A stretch of DNA of 64,000 nucleotides. It comes from Kribbella flavida DSM 17836 (GTDB lineage Bacteria; Actinomycetota; Actinomycetes; Propionibacteriales; Kribbellaceae). Numbering within the stretch: the stretch's first letter is position 1; the number at the start of each line of letters is the position of its first letter. Where the stretch lies: contig NC_013729.1 of assembly GCF_000024345.1 (NCBI RefSeq), positions 4,650,001-4,714,000 of the forward strand, read 5' to 3'. Below, in pieces: positions 37,006 through 44,949 of the stretch. Below the pieces are notes generated by a model. It did not search any database and was not told the origin of the DNA. It worked only from the letters and a program-made list of their open reading frames with translations. A program made the position numbers and the translations under genes.

Positions 37006-37941
37006 GTGGAGTTCATCATCCCGATCGCGGTGGTCGTGTTCATCGCGCTCGCGACGCGGGCCCTCAACGCCCGCAGCACCGGCGGCCGGAACCCGGGTAC
37101 GCCGTCGCCTCGGGTCCAGCGCCTGCTCGAACGGCTCGAGGCGCAGCAACGAGGCGCGCAACCGATGGGCCCGACAGGTCAGTACACGCAGCCCGCGCCG
37201 TACGCCGGTGGCGGTGGCGGGCCGGTCGGCGACGGCTACGGGACGCCCGGCAACCCGAACATGCCGGTGCAGAGCTCGACCCAGATGGCCGGTGTGCTCG
37301 ACCATCGCCGGCACGCCGCGCAGAGCGGTCACCAGCCGTCGACGCCGGGCCAGCACGCCACCGGGCCGTACCCGGGGCAGGCGGTTCCCGGCCAGTTCCC
37401 CAACCAGTACGCGCCTCCCGGCCCGCCGCCGAGCATGCCGTTCGGGCAGCCGGGGCAGTTCCAGCCGCCGGGGCCGTGGTTCCAGCAGGCGCCGCCGCAG
37501 TCGTACCAGCTGCCGGCGGTCAAGCCGTCGCTGTCGCCGCGTGACATCGACGCCCGGGTGCGGGAGATGATGAGGACCGGCAACGAGGTCGGCGCCGTGC
37601 GGCTGCTCTGCGACGAGCAGGACCTGGGCATCATCGACGCGCAGAAACGCGCTCGCGCGCTGGTCGCGCCGGCGGGTGGACCTGGCAACGGATCGGGCGG
37701 ATCGGCCGACCGCGTGCGGTCCGTCGGAGAACGCCCAGAGAGCGCTTCCTCCGGCTCCGGGGCCTCGGACGAGGAAACCCGGTACGTCGGCTCGGCCGCG
37801 TTCGCGCAGTCCTTGTTCGACACCGACCGCGACGACGAGGAGAGCTGGGCCAGCGGCTGGGTCGACCCGCCGGACCCCGGCGACCGCACCGACATCCAGG
37901 AACTCTGGCAGACAGTCCGAGACGGCCGCAGCCGCGACTGA
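37006..37941 (+). CDS. Membrane-anchored Pro/Gln-rich protein, function unknown
   Basis: A 311-residue protein starting with a GTG and one N-terminal helix ([19 protein letters not shown], residues 2-20), followed by a basic segment, a long Pro/Gln/Gly-rich linker (about 45-175), a short helical module ([29 protein letters not shown]) resembling a ribosomal-L7/L12-like or tetratrico-type helix pair, and an acidic Ser-rich tail ([28 protein letters not shown]). It is divergent from efp. Family not recognised. Its stop is followed at once by a 24-bp tandem array that stays open in the -1 frame. Confidence 0.7.
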   Translation: MEFIIPIAVVVFIALATRALNARSTGGRNPGTPSPRVQRLLERLEAQQRGAQPMGPTGQYTQPAPYAGGGGGPVGDGYGTPGNPNMPVQSSTQMAGVLDHRRHAAQSGHQPSTPGQHATGPYPGQAVPGQFPNQYAPPGPPPSMPFGQPGQFQPPGPWFQQAPPQSYQLPAVKPSLSPRDIDARVREMMRTGNEVGAVRLLCDEQDLGIIDAQKRARALVAPAGGPGNGSGGSADRVRSVGERPESASSGSGASDEETRYVGSAAFAQSLFDTDRDDEESWASGWVDPPDPGDRTDIQELWQTVRDGRSRD

Positions 37942-37962
37942 CCCGGCTGACCGGCTGCGCCT

Positions 37963-38175
37963 CTCCCGCGACGGACGCCCAGCGGTCTCCCGCGACGGAC
38001 GCGCAGCAGTCTCCCGCGACAGATGCACAGCAGTTTCCGGTGACGCACGCACCGGTCTCCCGCGACTCAGGCGCAGGAGTCTCCCGTGACGCACGCAACC
38101 CGGCTCCCGCGACTCAGGCGCAGCAGTCTCCCGTGACGGACGCGCATCCGGCTCCCGCGACTCAGGCGCAGCCGC
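37963..38175. repeat. Nine-unit 22-24 bp tandem repeat array
   Basis: Units are built on CTCCCGCGACGGACGCGCAGCAGT; lengths are mostly 24 bp with one 22-bp and one 23-bp unit, and later units drift to CTCCCGCGACTCAGGCGCAG. It fills most of the 313-bp gap (37942-38254) between two convergent genes. One frame encodes SPATDAQQ-type octapeptides and is open from the end of the upstream gene (in the -1 frame) to a stop at 38244-38246. Confidence 0.93.
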
Positions 38176-38254
38176 GAGGTCCGGTGGGTACCGGGCAGCC
38201 GCCCACGGCGGTTCAGGTCGAGGCCCTGCACGCACCGCTCGCCTGACCGGCACC

Positions 38255-39475
38255 TCAATCCCAAAGCACCGTGATGACGCGGCTGCGGGTGGTGAAGTGC
38301 GGGCCGGCGGGCAGGTCGGTGGCAGGAGTTCCGAGGGGGTGTACGACGAACACCGGATCCGGCCGTCCCCGTCGCTCCTCGTCCCAGCGAAGGACCTGCG
38401 CGACCAGCTCTTCGGCGAGCCGCCGGGCGTCCGGTCCGTGCGCTCGTGCGCCGATCTCCACCGCATTCTTCGTCGGCCCGGGCTGGGAAGTGAGATAGCC
38501 GATCGTCGCATCCCGGACGACCGCCGACCCGCCCCACCGCAAGGCCGGTCGTACCAACCGGCTCTTCACCGCCCGGCGCGTCGCGGTCAGCACGCAGTAC
38601 CCGGGAAAGACCGACGCCAGCCACAGGTCGAGCTGGCAGAACGACTCCTCGCGCCCCAGCAGCACGCGCGACCACCGCACCTCGGGCGTCTCCCGCAGCA
38701 CCCCCGGCAGCAGCACGGCCTCAAGCACCTGATCCGCGTCCAGCTGCAGGGCGACCTTGTCCGGCTCGATCTCGACCAACCGCTCGTGCGCGGCCCCCGC
38801 CCCCTGCATGGAGACGAAGCCGCACACGACACTCGAGCGGCTCCACAGCACCCCAGCCGAACCAGGCGATCGCTCCAGGTCGAAACCGATCGACCGCGTC
38901 TGCCCCCGCAGCCGCAGCGGTACGACGATGCGTCCCCCGTCGGCGAGCTGGTCGACCCAGGCGGGAGCGATGTCCCCGGCCGTCACCGTGACGATGATCC
39001 GGTCGAAGGGAGCGCTCTCCGGGTATCCGAACTGCCCGTCGGTCCGGGCCACCCGCACCCGCTCGTACCCGGCCGCATCCAGCGTCGCCCGCGCCCGCTC
39101 GGTCACGTCCGGATCGATGTCGATCGTGGTGACCTCACCTTCCGGCCCGACCAACTCGCTCAGCAGCGCCGCGTTGTACCCGCCGGAGCCGATCTCCAGC
39201 ACGCGGTGACCGCGCCGCACGCCGGTCTGCTCCAGCATCAACGCGACCAGCGAAGGCTGCGAGACCGAGCTGATCGGCACCCCTGCCTCGTCGCGCTTCA
39301 TCAGCACCACGTCGTCGGCGTACGCGACCTCGACCGGGGCGTCCGGCACGAAGAGATGCCGTGGCACCGTCCTGAACGCAGCCACGACCGCTTCGCTGGA
39401 GAGCGCTCCCTGATCGGCCAGCGACCCGGTCAACGCCGCCCGCAACGACTCGACGTACCGCTGATCGTTGCTCAC
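38255..39475 (-). CDS. Protein-L-isoaspartate methyltransferase-like enzyme (FxLD-system type)
   Basis: A 406-residue protein. The N-terminal 220 residues are a PCMT-like SAM methyltransferase: VPRHLFVPD, SVSQPSLVALMLEQ, motif I VLEIGSGGYNAALLS and TIDIDPDVTERA. A C-terminal domain of about 180 residues follows (CQLDLWLASVFPGYCVLTATR, WGGSAVVRDATIGYLT), the layout of the methyltransferases named after FxLD-type modified-peptide clusters. No FxLD precursor peptide or lanthipeptide dehydratase is nearby, so here it may be a repair enzyme or act on a peptide encoded elsewhere. Start ATG at 39475. Confidence 0.75.
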   Translation of the reverse strand: MSNDQRYVESLRAALTGSLADQGALSSEAVVAAFRTVPRHLFVPDAPVEVAYADDVVLMKRDEAGVPISSVSQPSLVALMLEQTGVRRGHRVLEIGSGGYNAALLSELVGPEGEVTTIDIDPDVTERARATLDAAGYERVRVARTDGQFGYPESAPFDRIIVTVTAGDIAPAWVDQLADGGRIVVPLRLRGQTRSIGFDLERSPGSAGVLWSRSSVVCGFVSMQGAGAAHERLVEIEPDKVALQLDADQVLEAVLLPGVLRETPEVRWSRVLLGREESFCQLDLWLASVFPGYCVLTATRRAVKSRLVRPALRWGGSAVVRDATIGYLTSQPGPTKNAVEIGARAHGPDARRLAEELVAQVLRWDEERRGRPDPVFVVHPLGTPATDLPAGPHFTTRSRVITVLWD

Positions 39476-39482
39476 GGCATCA

Positions 39483-39980
39483 TCAGTCCGTCTTGTCGCC
39501 CAGGGACTCGAGCACGGTCCGCAGGGTGCCCGCCAGCGCCTCGCGTTCGGCCGGACAGAGCGCTGCCAGCAGTTTCTCCTCGGTGGCCAGGTGCGTCGGC
39601 AGGACCGCGTCGATCAGCCGCAGTCCCGCCTCGGTCAGCGACACCTGAACTCCGCGACCGTCGGTCTCACTCGGCCGGCGCGAGACCAGTCCGCGCGCTT
39701 CCAGCCGGTCGAGCCGCTGCGTGATCGCGCCGGAGGTGACCATCGACGACCGCATCAGGCCGGCCGGAGTCAGGCTGTGCTCGGAGTTGCTCCGGCGCAG
39801 CGTCGCCAGGACGTCGAAGGAGGCGGAATCCAGGTCGTGCGCGGCGAAGTTGCGCCGCAGCTCGGTGTCGACCAGCTGCGCCAGCCGCTTCAGCCGCCCG
39901 AGCACAGCCATCGGTGAGGCATCCAGATCCGGGCGCTGCTCACTCCACTGCGCCAGGACCAGGTCGACATGATCTGCCAT
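39483..39980 (-). CDS. MarR-family transcriptional regulator
   Basis: A 165-residue winged-helix regulator. The HTH includes SASFDVLATLRRSNSEHSLTPAGLMRSSMVTSGAITQRLDRLE with the wing VSRRPSETDGRGVQVSLTEAG. The ATG at 39980 was chosen over a GTG nine bases upstream because of ribosome-binding-site spacing. It ends 7 bp before the methyltransferase start codon on the same strand, so those two may be cotranscribed. It is divergent from an EamA transporter, with three palindromic sites between them, and most likely represses both sides. Confidence 0.88.
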   Translation of the reverse strand: MADHVDLVLAQWSEQRPDLDASPMAVLGRLKRLAQLVDTELRRNFAAHDLDSASFDVLATLRRSNSEHSLTPAGLMRSSMVTSGAITQRLDRLEARGLVSRRPSETDGRGVQVSLTEAGLRLIDAVLPTHLATEEKLLAALCPAEREALAGTLRTVLESLGDKTD

Positions 39981-40003
39981 GACTTCCACCCTAGTGGATT
40001 TCT

Positions 40004-40069
40004 CTTAGTGGTGAGCGAAATTCCCTGGACAACTAGCTTAGTGCTGAGATACTTTATCTTAGTGCTAAG
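40004..40069. promoter_or_regulatory. Three MarR-type operator palindromes
   Basis: CTTAGTGGTGAG (40004-40015), CTTAGTGCTGAG (40037-40048) and CTTAGTGCTAAG (40058-40069) are variants of one 12-bp palindrome; the last is CTTAG-TG-CTAAG with perfect arms. Centre spacings are 33 and 21 bp, close to whole helical turns. The third site contains the transporter GTG start codon. A weaker CCTAGTGGATTT lies at 39989-40000. Confidence 0.75.
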
Positions 40070-41042
40070 CAATCGTCTCGCTCTCGTCCTCACCACCGCG
40101 CTCGCGCCGGCCCTGTGGGTCACCACCTATCTCGTCACGACGGAGTTCCTTCCGCCCGGCCGTCCACTGCTCGCCGGCGTACTGCGCGCCCTGCCCGCGG
40201 GCCTGCTCCTGGTCGCGCTCACCCGGGAACTGCCCCGGGGCCAGTGGTGGTGCCGGGCTCTGGTGCTCGGCGCCCTCAACATCGGGGCGTTCTTCGCTCT
40301 GTTGTTCGTCGCCGCCTACCGCTTGCCCGGCGGAGTCGCCGCAACCGTCGGCGCGATCCAGCCCCTCCTGGTTGCGCTGCTGGCCGCTGGACTTCTGGGC
40401 CAGCGGCTCACCTTCCGCACCGTGCTCGCTGCAATCGCCGGCATCTTCGGCGTCAGCCTGCTCGTGCTCCGTGCGGACGCCCGCCTGGACGCCTGGGGCA
40501 TCGCTGCCGCGCTGGGCGGCGCCGTCGTGATGGCGACCGGCGTCGTCCTGAGCAAGCGCTGGACCTCGCCCGCCTCGCTCCTGGCGACCACCGGTTGGCA
40601 ACTGGTTGCCGGCGGGCTGCTCCTGGTCCCCGTCACGCTGATCGTCGAGGGAGCGCTTCCCCGTTCTCTCAGCGTTCCGAACGTGCTCGGATACGCGTAC
40701 CTGACGTTGATCGGCTCCGCCCTGGCCTACGCTCTCTGGTTCCGCGGCCTCCGAGCCCTGGGTCCCACGGACGTCACCTTCCTGGGCCTCCTCAGCCCGG
40801 TGGTCGCCACCCTCCTGGGCTGGCTGGCGCTCCACCAGAGCCTGACCTTCCCCCAACTAGCCGGAGCACTCGTCGTCCTGGCCTCCCTGACCACCGCCCA
40901 ACTCAAACGAACTCCCAAGCCTCCGACCCCAACCGCGCCCGTCGTCCCGGTCCAGCGCATCGCCTGCACCTCCGCCGCGCCCGCTGCCCCAGTGACGACC
41001 CCAGGACCGCCGGTGGCGCTCTCGGCGCCGCACCCGAACTGA
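40062..41042 (+). CDS. EamA (DMT-superfamily) transporter
   Basis: A 326-residue protein with about ten membrane helices in two EamA halves; characteristic tracts are FVAAYRLPGGVAATVGAIQPLLVALL in the first half and GSALAYALWFRGLRALGPTDVTFLGLLSPV in the second. It has a Pro/Ala-rich cytosolic tail. Members export amino acids or metabolites. The frame is open upstream through the intergenic region, but the GTG at 40062 matches the family start (NRLALVLTTALAPALWVTTY). It is divergent from the MarR regulator, whose proposed operator covers this start. Confidence 0.85.
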   Translation: MLSNRLALVLTTALAPALWVTTYLVTTEFLPPGRPLLAGVLRALPAGLLLVALTRELPRGQWWCRALVLGALNIGAFFALLFVAAYRLPGGVAATVGAIQPLLVALLAAGLLGQRLTFRTVLAAIAGIFGVSLLVLRADARLDAWGIAAALGGAVVMATGVVLSKRWTSPASLLATTGWQLVAGGLLLVPVTLIVEGALPRSLSVPNVLGYAYLTLIGSALAYALWFRGLRALGPTDVTFLGLLSPVVATLLGWLALHQSLTFPQLAGALVVLASLTTAQLKRTPKPPTPTAPVVPVQRIACTSAAPAAPVTTPGPPVALSAPHPN

Positions 41043-41091
41043 CGCGCCCGGACCCGCAGAGTGCGCCGGCCGAAAGACAGCGCCGGCGTCG

Positions 41092-41214
41092 GCAGGTCGG
41101 CTCGCTGGGTGGCGCGGAACGCTGGCTGAGTCCGCCGGTCAGCGGCTCACGGTGGCGCGGAGCGCTAGCTAAGTCCGGTCAGCGGCTCGCGGTGGCACGG
41201 AGCGCTAGCTGAGT
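41092..41214. repeat. Three 40-bp repeats formed from the 3' end of the response-regulator gene
   Basis: On the minus strand, units start at 41214, 41174 and 41131. The first (ACTCAGCTAGCGCTCCGTGC...) contains the last codons and stop of the response-regulator gene; the second is about 90% identical and the third more diverged. The gene end, including its TGA, has therefore been duplicated twice downstream. The array fills the 136-bp gap to the EamA gene. Confidence 0.9.
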
Positions 41215-41832
41215 GCGGTTCTGGCAGTCGAGGTCGGCCATCAACCGTGAGACGTGTCCCTTGATGGTGCCTTCGCTCAAGTACAGCCGGCGGGCGATGT
41301 CTGCGTTCGACAGTCCTTCGCCGAGCAAGGCCAGGATCTCCCGCTCCCGGCCGGACAGCGCTTCGAGCTGGGGGTCCGGATCAGTGGGCGTCGAGCTGTT
41401 CGCCAGGTCGCGGAGCCGGTGGACCGCTTCAGGCGACAGCACGGACGCCCCGGCAGCCGCTGCCAACACCAGCTGGACCAGCGTGCTCGTCGGCGTGCTC
41501 TTCAGCAGGTAACCGGCCGCGCCTGCGTCGAGTGCGGCGAGCAGGTGGTCATCGGTGTCGAAGGTCGTCATCACGACGACCACCGGCGGCTCGGGAAGGG
41601 ACCTGACCTCGGCGGTGGCAGCCACGCCGTCGACGCCGGGCATCCGCAGGTCCATCAGCACGACGTCCGGCCGGTCCCGGATCACCGACTCCACGGCGGC
41701 GGCCCCGTCCTCGGCCGTCCCGATGACCTCGACGTGGCCACTGCCGTCGAGGATGGTTCGGAGGAACGCGCAGACCATCGGCTCGTCGTCGACGATCAGC
41801 ACCCGGACGGGACGGCCGTTCGGGTCAGCCAT
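41179..41832 (-). CDS. NarL/LuxR-family response regulator
   Basis: A 217-residue two-component regulator. The receiver domain has acidic pocket Asp15-Asp16, phosphorylation site Asp61 in VLMDLRMPG and Lys111 in YLLKS. The LuxR-type HTH (about 155-210) includes LSGREREILALLGEGLSNADIARRL and LSEGTIKGHVSRLM. Its ATG lies within the end of the histidine-kinase gene (8-bp overlap), so it is the second gene of a kinase-regulator pair. The target genes are not evident. Confidence 0.95.
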   Translation of the reverse strand: MADPNGRPVRVLIVDDEPMVCAFLRTILDGSGHVEVIGTAEDGAAAVESVIRDRPDVVLMDLRMPGVDGVAATAEVRSLPEPPVVVVMTTFDTDDHLLAALDAGAAGYLLKSTPTSTLVQLVLAAAAGASVLSPEAVHRLRDLANSSTPTDPDPQLEALSGREREILALLGEGLSNADIARRLYLSEGTIKGHVSRLMADLDCQNRTQLALRATASR

Positions 41833-43081
41833 GGAGGGCGCGGACTCGAGGCAGCGTCACCAGCAAAGCGTAGCCACCCCGAGGCTCGGCGCCGCTCTCA
41901 CAGTGTCCACCGAGCAGTTCGACCCGGCGACGCAGTGCCGTGAGTCCCACGCCACCGCCCGGCTCGGTGCGGCTGCCTGGCTCAGGAGCGCTGTTGCGGA
42001 CCAGGATCTCGACGTCATCCGCCACCGCCACGACGACCTCGACCGTGCTTCCTGGCGCGTGTCGCCGGGCGTTGGTCAGTCCTTCCTGCACGACCCGGTC
42101 GACCGTGCGCACCAGAACGGGTGGCAGGAGCAGGTCCGTGCCCAGCACCACCAGCCGTACCGACTGCCCGGCGGCGCGCGCCTCCGCCACCAACTGCCGA
42201 GCCGCACGGGCCACCATCTCGGGCCCAGGGTCCGGCCCAGAATCCGGCCCAGAGTTCCGCCCAGAATCCGGCCCGAGCGCACCATCCGCTTCGGACGCGC
42301 GACGCGTTCCGGGTGCGGAGTCCGTGGGCTTGTGCAGCAGGCGGACCAGCCTGCGGAGGTCCGCGAGCGCCGCCGAGCCGAAACCGCTCAATTGCGAACC
42401 CGCCAGTTTCACCGCCGGGTCGTCCGTCATCAGCGTCAGCGTGTTCGCCCGGAGGACCAGCAGGGTCAAGTGACGGCCGAGCGTGTCGTGGATCTCGACC
42501 GCGAGCCGCTCCCGCTCTGCCCGCTCCGCCTCTCGCTGGGCCGTCACCCGCTGCCGCGCCAAAGCCTCCAGCTGGTCGCGCCGCGCCTGGCGCAGCCGAA
42601 GCCCCAGCATCACCGTGATCGACCCGAGAATCGGTACCGCCGCGGCAAGTACCGCGGTCAGCCATGACCAGCCGGCGCCTGCCCGGCTGCCCACCACCAC
42701 CAGGTAGCCGGCGCCCGAACCAACCGCCACGACAAGCTGGTACCAGGACCGGGCGTACTCGAAGACCCGCGTCGCTGCCCACCCGAGCGCGACCGGTGTC
42801 CAGGCGACGGCGCCGACCGCGATCAGGTTCGGCCACGGCGGCGCGGCAAGCACCAGTCCGCCGGAAACCGCAGCCGCGGCGGCGAAGCCGAGGTGCGGCT
42901 GGTGATGCCACCGGCTGATCACGAAGGTTGCGGCCAGCTGAGCGACCACCCCGAGTGTCAGCACGAGAACCGCCGAGCTGGACAAGCGCCCAGGCAGCGT
43001 CGGTGCGACAGCCGGCGCGAGGCCGGTCGACAGCACGGTGATCCCGGTCAGCAGCCTGTTCAGCGGCACGGCGCCTGCCAT
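41825..43081 (-). CDS. NarL-type sensor histidine kinase
   Basis: A 418-residue membrane kinase. About five or six membrane helices span residues 5-165. A HisKA_3 dimerisation domain with phospho-acceptor His198 in VEIHDTLGRHL follows, and the ATPase domain has the N-box VVQEGLTNARRHAPG and G-box GGGVGLTALRRR. Between the two lies an unusual Gly/Pro/Asp/Ser-rich linker encoded by 12-bp repeats. ATG at 43081 is preferred over GTG at 43090. It overlaps its response regulator by 8 bp. Confidence 0.93.
   Translation of the reverse strand: MAGAVPLNRLLTGITVLSTGLAPAVAPTLPGRLSSSAVLVLTLGVVAQLAATFVISRWHHQPHLGFAAAAAVSGGLVLAAPPWPNLIAVGAVAWTPVALGWAATRVFEYARSWYQLVVAVGSGAGYLVVVGSRAGAGWSWLTAVLAAAVPILGSITVMLGLRLRQARRDQLEALARQRVTAQREAERAERERLAVEIHDTLGRHLTLLVLRANTLTLMTDDPAVKLAGSQLSGFGSAALADLRRLVRLLHKPTDSAPGTRRASEADGALGPDSGRNSGPDSGPDPGPEMVARAARQLVAEARAAGQSVRLVVLGTDLLLPPVLVRTVDRVVQEGLTNARRHAPGSTVEVVVAVADDVEILVRNSAPEPGSRTEPGGGVGLTALRRRVELLGGHCESGAEPRGGYALLVTLPRVRALHG
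42226..42273. repeat. Four 12-bp in-frame repeats inside the histidine-kinase gene
   Basis: CAGAATCCGGCC occurs at 42238 and 42262, with variants at 42226 and 42250. Each unit adds four residues of the GPDS type to the linker between the H-box and the ATPase domain, so copy changes keep the frame. Confidence 0.88.
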
Positions 43082-43244
43082 GGCCAGCACCTTAGACCGG
43101 CCGGTCCGGCAGAAGGCCGATGACCGGGACGGCCACGACTTTCGTCCGGCGAGTTCGGACGAAAGTCTCGTCGTCTCCACCGCTTGGCAGTGACACCGAC
43201 AGGTGGCCGCCGGCCAGGGTTGCACCGACGAAGGAGGAGGACCG

Positions 43245-44903
43245 ATGCGAACCAAACTCATGGCGATCGCCGGCGCAGGCGTGCTGGTGACCGCGCTCGG
43301 CTCGGCGGCGACGGCCGGAGTCACCAGCCAGGGCAGCGATCCGGGCGCCGCCCAGACCGCGGCCGCGGCCACACCGCCGGTCACCCTGACCACCGGCGGA
43401 CTGGTGCGAGGTACCACCGGCCGCGGGGTGGACCGCTACTCCGGTATTCCGTACGCCGCCCCGCCGCTCGGCGCCTTGCGCTGGCGGGCTCCGGCACCGG
43501 CGAAGTCGTGGTTCGGGGTCCGGGACACCACCCGGCCGGCGGCACCCTGCCTACAAGTTGCCAACGGCAAGCAGCTTGCCGGCTCGGCGGAGGACTGCCT
43601 GTACTTGAACGTCATCCGGCCGCACCGGCCGGCGAAGCTCGGTCCGAAGACACTCCGTCCGGTGATGGTCTGGCTGCACGGCGGCGGCAACGCGACCGGC
43701 GACGGCGCGGAGTACGACCCGGCCCGGATGGCCGACCACGGCGACGTCGTGGTCGTCACGCTGAACTACCGGCTCGGTCTGTTCGGCTTCTTCGGCCATC
43801 CCGGGCTGGCCCACTCGGGTACCTTCGGCCTGCTCGACCAGCAAGCCGCGCTGCGTTGGGTGCAGCGCAACGCGCTGTTCTTCGGCGGTGACCCGGGCAA
43901 CGTCACGCTGTTCGGCGAATCGGCCGGCGGCGTGGACGTCTGCGCCAATCTGGTCTCCCCCGCCGCCCGTGGGCTGTTCCATCGCGCGATTCTGCAGAGT
44001 GGTTCGTGTCATCTCGGCGTTCCGACCACCGCCGCGGGCGGCGGTCCCGTGTACACCATGCGCGACGGTGCTCCGTTCGCTCCGGTGGCCGAGGTCCGCA
44101 CGGAGGGTGCGACGCTCGCTGCCCGGATCGCTGCAGGCAGCTGCGCCAAGGCAGCGCGGCGCCTCGACTGCCTGCGGAAGCTTCCCGCCGCCGACCTGCT
44201 CAGCGTCAGCAGCGGGTTCGGCCTCGCCAGCGGCACTGCCGCGCTGCCGCTGGACGGCCGAGAGGCATTGCGCACAGGCCGCTTCAACCGGGTCCCGGTG
44301 CTGTCCGGCAACACCAGCGACGAGGCGCGCTTCACGACGATGTTCGTCGAGTACCTCACCGGACGGGAGATCGACGCGGCCGGCTACCGAGCGCTGCTGC
44401 GGCAGACCTTCGGCGCGGATGCCGCGGCGGTCGAGAAGGTGTATCCGGCGGCACCGGATCCGGCGCTCGCCTTCGCGGCGATGGACACCGACCGGATCTT
44501 CGCCTGCCCCCAGCAGGAGACGACCCGGGCGCTGAGCCGCTTCACCCGGACCTACGCCTACGAGTTCGCGGATCGAACCGCCCCGACCTACAACCTGTGG
44601 CTCACCGACCTGCCCCCAGGCGCCTCGCACGCCGCCGAACTGGCCTATCTCTTCGATTTGCGCTCAGGCGCTCCGTACTCCGGTCTGACGCCGGTCACGC
44701 TGACTCCCGCCCAACGCCGACTGGGCGACCGGATGATCGACTACTGGACCGGCTTCGCGCGCTCGGGCCGCCCGGACGGCGTCGACTGGCCGCCCTACAC
44801 CGTCCGAACGCCGTATGTACGAGCTCTTTCCACCGACGGGGACGGCCGCATCGACGCCGCAGCAGCACACCGGTGCGCTTTCTGGACTGCGCTGGGAGGC
44901 TGA
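43245..44903 (+). CDS. Secreted type B carboxylesterase
   Basis: A 552-residue esterase/lipase with a signal peptide (about 1-24). Family elements are YSGIPYAAPP, EDCLYLNVI, oxyanion-hole HGGGN (145-149) and nucleophile Ser226 in GESAGG; the catalytic acid should be the Glu/Asp near SGNTSDEARF and the His near PPGASHAAEL. AAGGAGGAGG gives a strong ribosome-binding site before the ATG at 43245. It is divergent from the sensor kinase, so the two-component system could control it, but nothing proves that. Substrate unknown. Confidence 0.9.
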   Translation: MRTKLMAIAGAGVLVTALGSAATAGVTSQGSDPGAAQTAAAATPPVTLTTGGLVRGTTGRGVDRYSGIPYAAPPLGALRWRAPAPAKSWFGVRDTTRPAAPCLQVANGKQLAGSAEDCLYLNVIRPHRPAKLGPKTLRPVMVWLHGGGNATGDGAEYDPARMADHGDVVVVTLNYRLGLFGFFGHPGLAHSGTFGLLDQQAALRWVQRNALFFGGDPGNVTLFGESAGGVDVCANLVSPAARGLFHRAILQSGSCHLGVPTTAAGGGPVYTMRDGAPFAPVAEVRTEGATLAARIAAGSCAKAARRLDCLRKLPAADLLSVSSGFGLASGTAALPLDGREALRTGRFNRVPVLSGNTSDEARFTTMFVEYLTGREIDAAGYRALLRQTFGADAAAVEKVYPAAPDPALAFAAMDTDRIFACPQQETTRALSRFTRTYAYEFADRTAPTYNLWLTDLPPGASHAAELAYLFDLRSGAPYSGLTPVTLTPAQRRLGDRMIDYWTGFARSGRPDGVDWPPYTVRTPYVRALSTDGDGRIDAAAAHRCAFWTALGG

Positions 44904-44949
44904 GGGAAGTCGACCCAGGGACCGGACACCTCAGCCGGTGCGAGGCTCG

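Noticed and set aside
37963-38175. 24-bp array as a CRISPR
   Set aside because: Repeats are directly adjacent without unique spacers.
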